Source: Bifidobacterium choladohabitans
Lineage (GTDB): Bacteria; Actinomycetota; Actinomycetes; Actinomycetales; Bifidobacteriaceae
Assembly: GCF_016102005.1 (NCBI RefSeq)
Contig: NZ_JACFPL010000002.1
Coordinates: forward strand, 496,001 to 560,000
DNA: 64,000 bases
Reading direction: 5' to 3'
The notes under the pieces: generated by a model
Database searches by the model: none
Told to the model about the DNA's origin: nothing
Seen by the model: only the letters and a program-made list of their open reading frames with translations
Part shown: in pieces, positions 59,485 to 64,000 of the stretch
Layout of the letters: every line of letters begins with the position of its first letter
Position numbering within the stretch: the stretch's first letter is position 1
Translations under genes and position numbers: made by a program

Positions 59485-60009
59485 ATGAAGGTACAGGCTA
59501 TTTCCAAGCCGAAACGAAAAGGGGAGTTTTATACTCTACTTGCGTAGAGAAAAATCTTTTATTTCTTATAAATCAATATTGATGATCTATAAATAGTTAA
59601 ATAGAATTAGAATTTTCTCTATGATACACTCTAGTTTTAATGCCAAAGAAACTGTATCCATACAAGTAGCTTGACAGTCATAACCGTAATCTCAATTGTT
59701 GCGACTCAAAAGTTCCATATAGTAACCATACGGCATGTAGACCAAAAGTTGATGCCTATCAAACGATTAAGAGTGCCGATATAATATTTCGCAAAATAAG
59801 AAGTAACTCCAGTAATTTTCATTAAAAGATAAAAAGAGAGTAACGGACACAATTGCTGTCTGAACGCGAACAAGGCAAGCCCATTACTGACGACCTGCTC
59901 CTCAATAGTGCGGTCTATCAGCTTGATTATTCGTTGACCGGCTGAGTTCCGGCTTACTCTTCCGCTCCAAAACAGTATTGGCACCCCCATCAGGAACAGC
60001 CAAGCGACC
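59485..60009. other. AT-rich intergenic patch (525 bp)
   Basis: Base composition drops sharply from about 59520 to 59860 compared with the surrounding GC-rich DNA. A hydrophobic reading frame on the minus strand (60011-59706, about 101 codons, starts MVAWLFLMGV) has no recognisable family and no ribosome-binding site that I trust. The patch looks like foreign or decayed DNA. Confidence 0.5.
59534..59549 (+). terminator. weak hairpin after the SDR gene
   Basis: CTCTAC-TTGC-GTAGAG, 50 bases past the stop. A TTTT run follows only seven bases later, so this is a tentative terminator. Confidence 0.35.
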
Positions 60010-60830
60010 ATGTCGACAGAAAGAAACAAGGAAATGAGTGGTTCATCCCTGCAGCAAGCAAGTCACAATCACTCCACCCGGGCATCTATTGGTACCTGGC
60101 GGATGGCCTATGAAAGTATGGTCAAGTCCAGTTCCAGTCTTGAAAAAGATGGATGGGCGCGCGATGCTGTGGAAATGCTGATTCAAGAGGTTGAGTCCAA
60201 CCCGGATTACACCTCCGTCGGTTATGGAGCCTTGCCCAACCAGGAAGGCATGATGGAGGTGGATGCCGCCTTCATGGACGGGAACAGCATGGCCTTGGTC
60301 GCAGTGGCCGGCATTCAGCATGTACTCCACCCACCCCATATCCGTGGCCAGACAGCTGAGCTGACGCCATACCAGTAGTTTCTTGGTCGGCACGGGGGCA
60401 ACTCGCTATGATCAGGTCAGCAGATTCAAAATGCGCAATATGCTGACAGACAGGCCAGAAGACGCTGGAAGCTGCCAAGGCTGCAAGACCGGAGTCTGCC
60501 GGCCCCTACCGAGGGCACGATACTGTCGGGGCCATCTCCTTGGATATGCAAGGGGTCGATGGCTGCCGGCACATCGACATCTCGGCTCTTTTTAAGCAGC
60601 CAGGCAGAGTATGTGATTCTCCCCTGCCCGGCTCGGGCTTCTATGTAGACAGCGCCATCGGAGGAGCGGCCGCTACCAACGTGAAATTCGCCTTTTGCAC
60701 AGCCAGAGAAGGCGAGCAGATACAAATACTCAGGACCCACCCGGATGGCGAGGGCAGAACACAAATCGAGCCGGTGACAAAGGAATGGCTGCAGAAATAT
60801 GAGCGCTCACTAAAGGCGCCCATCAAATGA
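60010..60830 (+). pseudogene. glycosylasparaginase (N4-GlcNAc-asparaginase) pseudogene
   Basis: Pieces of an Ntn-hydrolase of the aspartylglucosaminidase family lie in three frames. The frame from 60010 has TWRMAYESMVKS, DAVEMLIQEVE, SVGYGALPNQEG and VDAAFMDG. A second frame (about 60330-60450) has HPISVARQLS, an in-frame TGA, then FLVGTGATRY. A third (from about 60470) has GPYRGHDTVGAISLD with the catalytic Thr, GRVCDSPLPGSGFYVDSAIGGAAATN, and a C-terminal end. The roughly 70 residues usually between GGAAATG and the C-terminal beta strands are missing. At least two frameshifts, one stop and one internal deletion make it non-functional. The intact enzyme trims GlcNAc-Asn from glycoproteins. 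Confidence 0.75.
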
Positions 60831-60997
60831 CCATTTTCAATATATTGGGCGCAGGGACGGCAATGTTGCCTGATGAAAGCCATAAGTTTGAATAAACTCA
60901 TTTTTTAATTTATGCATGCTAAACATGTGATTTTAAAATCAATAGCCTCAGGCAGGCCCGTCCAATCGTCACCGCCGACTGTTGGAGGGGGGGGGGC

Positions 60998-61145
60998 ATG
61001 CCGATCGGCTATGCGAGTGTGAGCGCACTTGAGCAGAATGAGGATCTGCAGACCGACACTCTCAAGAAGGCGAGGCGTGAGAGGATCTACGTCGATTATT
61101 CCTCAGGGGCCAAACGCCAGCCGTCCGCAGCCCGACCGAGCAGAC
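60998..61145 (+). pseudogene. serine recombinase (resolvase) N-terminal remnant
   Basis: MPIGYASVSALEQNEDLQTD then RERIYVDYSSGAK matches the catalytic start of Tn3-type resolvases (consensus IGYARVST, ...ERIYxDxxSGAK). Arg of YARVS is Ser here. After GAKRQ the match continues one frame over as RPQPDRA, then stops. The rest of the catalytic domain and the DNA-binding end are gone. It ends where the DUF4062 remnant begins on the other strand. A run of ten G sits between GGA and the ATG. Confidence 0.65.
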
Positions 61146-61148
61146 GGA

Positions 61149-61766
61149 TACCGCCATGCCTGATGAGATGTTGGTCTTCAACATGTTCTCCGGGCTGGTA
61201 TCGACATTCCAGAGTCCGACCATTTTGCTGCTTTCCGCTTCCTTAGTGAATTTCATGAGCTTGTCGTGCTCATCATCGTCTTACCAGCGTCTCTCGGCAG
61301 GCCGATTCTCGGGGTGGTTGCAGACGAAGGACGGCACCCTGACATCGGGGTTGGCTTTGGCCATCTCATACTCCTCATGCGTGTAGCTCCTGTCCTCGCC
61401 GGGAGTGAGGGTGCCGTACCTGCCGCCCAGAAGCAGCACGTAGATGTCGGTGTCATTGAGCCTTTCACGGATGTAGTCGAACTGGCTACTGTTGGAGGCC
61501 ATGAAGTTCTTCATGGAATATAGCCTCCCCGACACAGTTGCGCGAATATCCTTCATATCCTCGAAGGTCGAGCTGACGAACACCGCGTAATGTTTCCGTT
61601 CCGCCTGTTTCGCTTGTGTTTTGCTCTGCTGGTGTACTTGCGGATCGTGCCCGTTGTCTAGCGTGCCTGCTTGCGATGTGGCACGAAAGACCTGGAAGAT
61701 TTGGGTATCCAAGGATCTAGGCGGCAAGGGGAAGTCCGCCTCGGCTTTTCCGCCACGTTGACCCAT
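61149..61766 (-). pseudogene. DUF4062 protein remnant (defence-associated domain) with in-frame stop
   Basis: The minus frame encodes KHYAVFVSSTFEDMKDIR, SQFDYIRERLNDTDIYVLLLGGRYGTL and SYTHEEYEMA, the core of DUF4062, whose intact forms sit at the N-terminus of STAND-type and other conflict-related proteins. A TAA at 61283-61281 interrupts it. The same frame then resumes DUF4062-like sequence (DDDEHDKLMKFTKEAESSKMVGLWN) to about 61149. A few residues around LYSMKNFMASN are missing relative to the family, and the effector or NTPase part is absent. Start position (61766) is a guess. Confidence 0.6.
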
Positions 61767-61895
61767 GATGGCGAAACGGAGGAGGTACCGAGAAGTGGGG
61801 AAGCAGTCGGCTCCTCCGCGCATCATCCCGCCCACGTCAGCCAGAACGCGGACGGGAAGAATCATTGCCGATCCGGTGCAGGACCGGAGGATTGA

Positions 61896-61940
61896 GGATG
61901 CAGCCGGCGGCGGGAAGGCAGCCCGTCCGCCGCTGCATCC
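61896..61940. repeat. large inverted repeat
   Basis: GGATGCAGC and GCTGCATCC pair perfectly, and the stem continues with GGCGG/CCGCC and CGGG/CCCG with one bulge per side, about 18 pairs around a loop of seven. It lacks a T tract. Confidence 0.75.
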
Positions 61941-62049
61941 GGATCATCCCTGGCAGGGGATGACTGCCCAGCCAGGCTGAGAAATAGAGGCAACCAAAGA
62001 AGCAGGCGGCCGACAAAGAAGCCCGGATGGGAAGCATCGCAAGGAAGGG

Positions 62050-62075
62050 GCCGCACCCCTTTGCAGGGGTGCGGC
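62050..62075 (-). terminator. terminator of the adhesin gene
   Basis: GCCGCACCCCT and AGGGGTGCGGC form an 11-pair stem with a four-base loop, 11 bases past the adhesin stop. On the minus strand CCCCTTCCTT follows, so the U tract is mediocre. Confidence 0.7.
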
Positions 62076-62085
62076 TCGGATACCG

Positions 62086-64000
62086 TCAGCGGGGCTGCTC
62101 GTCCTGCTGGCCTTCAGGCTCCGGCGCCCCGGCCTGGGCCATGACCTGCTCGCTGAACGCGAGGGCCGCCTCATGGTTCTCCGCACGCCGACGACGCATC
62201 CAGCCTCCGCCCTGGACGGCCACATAGCCGCCCAGGAGCATCAGCCCGGCAGCCAGGACGGCCAGGGCGATCTGTGAGCCCGTGGCGGGCAGGGCCGGAG
62301 GCTCGACCTTGCCGTTCCAGTCGTCGGTGTTGGACTCCACGGTGGTGTCCCCACACAGGGCCACCCCGTCGACCATGACCGCATCCTTGGGCGTCTCCTG
62401 GACGGGCTTGGCGTCGGGGTCCTTCGGGTCGAAGGGCTTGTCGTCGCCGGGGACCACGCAGGGGGCCATCGGCCGGCCGGTCACCTTGGCCCGGTCGGTG
62501 TGGTGACCGGTGACGCCCTTGAGGGTGCCGTGCACATCCACATACTTGCCGGGCTTGAGCTGGTAGCCGGACCACCCGTCCGGATACTTCCAGTCCACGA
62601 CCTGGCCGTCGCCGGCCACGGTCCTGTCCTCCAGCTTCAGGTCCCGGCCCAGGAAGACGTCCCCCCGGCCCGTGTCGGGATCGACGCCAGACTCGTTGTA
62701 GATGCGCACCGTGATGTCGGTGTCGCCGTCCACCGTCAGGGCCTGCTTGGGGTCGTTGCGGTCGCCCTGGGGTAGGCCGCTCCTGGTGTCGAATTTGACG
62801 ATCCTCAGCCTGGGGGTCATGTCCGGGGTCCGGGTCCACACCACGTTCGAGGGGTTCACCTTGTCGTTGTAGCGTTCGGTGAAACGGTTCTCGTGATGCT
62901 TGGTGACGGCCAGACGCTTGCACTGGATGTAGGCGCGCCAGCCGGCATCACGGTCGCCGGACGCGGACACCAGCGCCAGGTAGGCGGGCGTGGCCTGGAT
63001 GGTCACCTTGCCCGACCGGTCCTGCTCCAGGGTGAACAGCTCGCCCAGCTTCGGGGAGTCGAACCCGGAGCCGGCGATCCGGTCGCCCTTGCCGGCCAGC
63101 ACCTTCCCGCCCTGGTACAGGTCGCGGGTGGCGTACACGGCCCACTGGCCCGTGTACTGGTCGAACTTGGGATCCAGCTGGTCCTCGATCAGCCAACGGT
63201 CGGCCTGGGCGTATGCCCGGTTGGCCGGCAGGATGCTGCTGTCCAGCTGGTAGAGGAAGAGCCGGTCCTCGTAGATGCTCCTGCCGTTCGTGCTCTCCCC
63301 GTTGACCTTGACCACCACATCCTTGCTCGGGTTGATCGGCTTGAGCGGGTTGGACACCTGGTTGGTCTGCTTGCGCAGGTCGTTGATGACCTGCGTGGCC
63401 TTGTTCTTCACCACGTAGCCGTCCTTGACCTTGATGACCCTGTAGGGAAGCACCAGGTCATAGGTGCGGCCCAGCAGGCCCTGGTCGATGGCCGGCTCGA
63501 GCAGCGGGTTGTGGCTCCTGGCGGCGTAGGCGGCCAGGTCGGCAGGCTGCGGGTCGCCCTTGAGGATCTCCCCGGTCGCCGGCACCCTGGTGTCCACGGT
63601 CCGGGCGAACGCGTAGACGACACCGTCCTTGACCTGGATGTTGAACTTCTGGGTGTAGTCCTTGCCGTCCGAACCCTGCACCTCGATACCGGAGGGGTCG
63701 ATGGACAGGTACTCGTCGTCATAGTCGTCCACCAGGCCCAGCCGCCACACGGCGTACGCCTGGTTGGTCTGCCTGGCGTCCAGGGTGACCCGGTAGTAGC
63801 CGGTGTCGCCCAGCAGGAGGGTCTTCCCGTCGATGCTGACGCTCTGGTCCTTCGAACTGACGTCCTTCTTGACCGGGTTGAAGTCCGGCGGGGTGTTGAA
63901 CACCTCGTTGGACGGGGTCAGGCTGTTGTTCAGGGTCAGCATCCACTGGTTGTTCACCCTGTGCCCGGCAGGGGCCTGAGCATCGACGGTGCCCTCGAAC
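62086..64000 (-). CDS. LPXTG-anchored antigen I/II-like surface adhesin, C-terminal part (runs off window)
   Basis: The open frame continues past position 64000, so at least 638 residues are the C-terminal end of a larger protein. The GTG at 63957 is internal. Two regions resemble the isopeptide-stabilised C-terminal domains of streptococcal antigen I/II: VSSKDQSVSIDGKTLLLGDTGYYRV with DDYDDEYLSIDPSGIEV, and SSILPANRAYAQ with QYTGQWAVYATRD. A further domain and a DPKDPDAKP spacer lead to LPATG (62292-62278), a membrane helix and RRRR, a complete sortase signal. A charged cytoplasmic tail of about 30 residues follows, longer than usual. The family binds host glycoproteins; the ligand here is unknown. 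Confidence 0.85.
   Translation of the reverse strand, partial: FEGTVDAQAPAGHRVNNQWMLTLNNSLTPSNEVFNTPPDFNPVKKDVSSKDQSVSIDGKTLLLGDTGYYRVTLDARQTNQAYAVWRLGLVDDYDDEYLSIDPSGIEVQGSDGKDYTQKFNIQVKDGVVYAFARTVDTRVPATGEILKGDPQPADLAAYAARSHNPLLEPAIDQGLLGRTYDLVLPYRVIKVKDGYVVKNKATQVINDLRKQTNQVSNPLKPINPSKDVVVKVNGESTNGRSIYEDRLFLYQLDSSILPANRAYAQADRWLIEDQLDPKFDQYTGQWAVYATRDLYQGGKVLAGKGDRIAGSGFDSPKLGELFTLEQDRSGKVTIQATPAYLALVSASGDRDAGWRAYIQCKRLAVTKHHENRFTERYNDKVNPSNVVWTRTPDMTPRLRIVKFDTRSGLPQGDRNDPKQALTVDGDTDITVRIYNESGVDPDTGRGDVFLGRDLKLEDRTVAGDGQVVDWKYPDGWSGYQLKPGKYVDVHGTLKGVTGHHTDRAKVTGRPMAPCVVPGDDKPFDPKDPDAKPVQETPKDAVMVDGVALCGDTTVESNTDDWNGKVEPPALPATGSQIALAVLAAGLMLLGGYVAVQGGGWMRRRRAENHEAALAFSEQVMAQAGAPEPEGQQDEQPR

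Larger units (their letters stand above)
61767..62085. other. gene-free region with three consecutive hairpins (319 bp)
   Basis: No gene is seen. CCGGT/ACCGG (61873-61887), a long imperfect stem (61896-61940) and TCATCCC/GGGATGA (61944-61963) lie in a row, followed by the adhesin terminator at 62050-62075. See the findings. Confidence 0.5.

Overview
The window looks like a chromosomal segment of a Bifidobacterium, or a close relative in the Bifidobacteriaceae. The DNA is GC-rich, and the gene content is actinobacterial: gltB/gltD, hemW-lepA-rpsT, a CTC-type L25, rsmE-HIT-phoH-ybeY-corC-era, a sufR-less sufBDCSU operon, a fused aroK-aroB gene, and alaS-ruvX-mltG. The antigen I/II-like adhesin at the right edge, together with decayed accessory genes, would suit a host-associated species. 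Assignment to an insect-gut clade is only a guess.

Layout. 1-8047: glutamate synthase (gltB, start of gltD), hemW and lepA, all leftward. 8193-13656: rpsT, a TRIC-type channel, ilvE, rplY and an acyl-CoA synthetase. 13663-19238: a leftward RNA-metabolism operon (rsmE, HIT protein, phoH, ybeY, CBS-domain protein, era) and tRNA-Leu(GAG). 19413-21689: a SpoU methyltransferase and a uracil/xanthine permease. 21791-27960: an Fe-S assembly operon sufB-sufD-sufC-sufS-sufU-sufT. 28175-35757: pyrG, a UvrA paralogue, aroQ, aroKB and aroC. 35820-43023: prepilin peptidase, mltG, ruvX, alaS, two small envelope proteins, a phosphatase and rpsD. 43343-51718: a transport and regulation cluster (TetR plus MFS pump; NAD(P)H oxidoreductase; ABC-2 exporter next to a divergent two-component system). 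51770-55609: pcrA, a repeat-rich stress-type protein and xpt. 55649-58156: an aminotransferase plus a D-2-hydroxyacid dehydrogenase. 58660-64000: an accessory region with a short-chain dehydrogenase, an AT-rich patch, three wrecked genes (glycosylasparaginase, serine recombinase, DUF4062 protein) and an LPXTG-anchored adhesin that runs off the window.

The most interesting item is in the gene-free stretch before the aminotransferase. On the minus strand a 15-codon ORF (58091-58044) follows an ideal AGGAGG. It encodes MQGTRFTYWWHGFDL, in which five of 15 residues are aromatic, including tandem Trp. Downstream, a 10-bp complementarity can close over the aminotransferase ribosome-binding site, and other leader segments can compete for the same arm. 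I read this as a candidate ribosome-mediated attenuator that senses aromatic amino acids. It would control a transaminase and a D-hydroxyacid dehydrogenase that has Ile where lactobacillar D-lactate dehydrogenases have the size-limiting Tyr52. None of this has been tested. It rests on reading the sequence and on hand-folded RNA.
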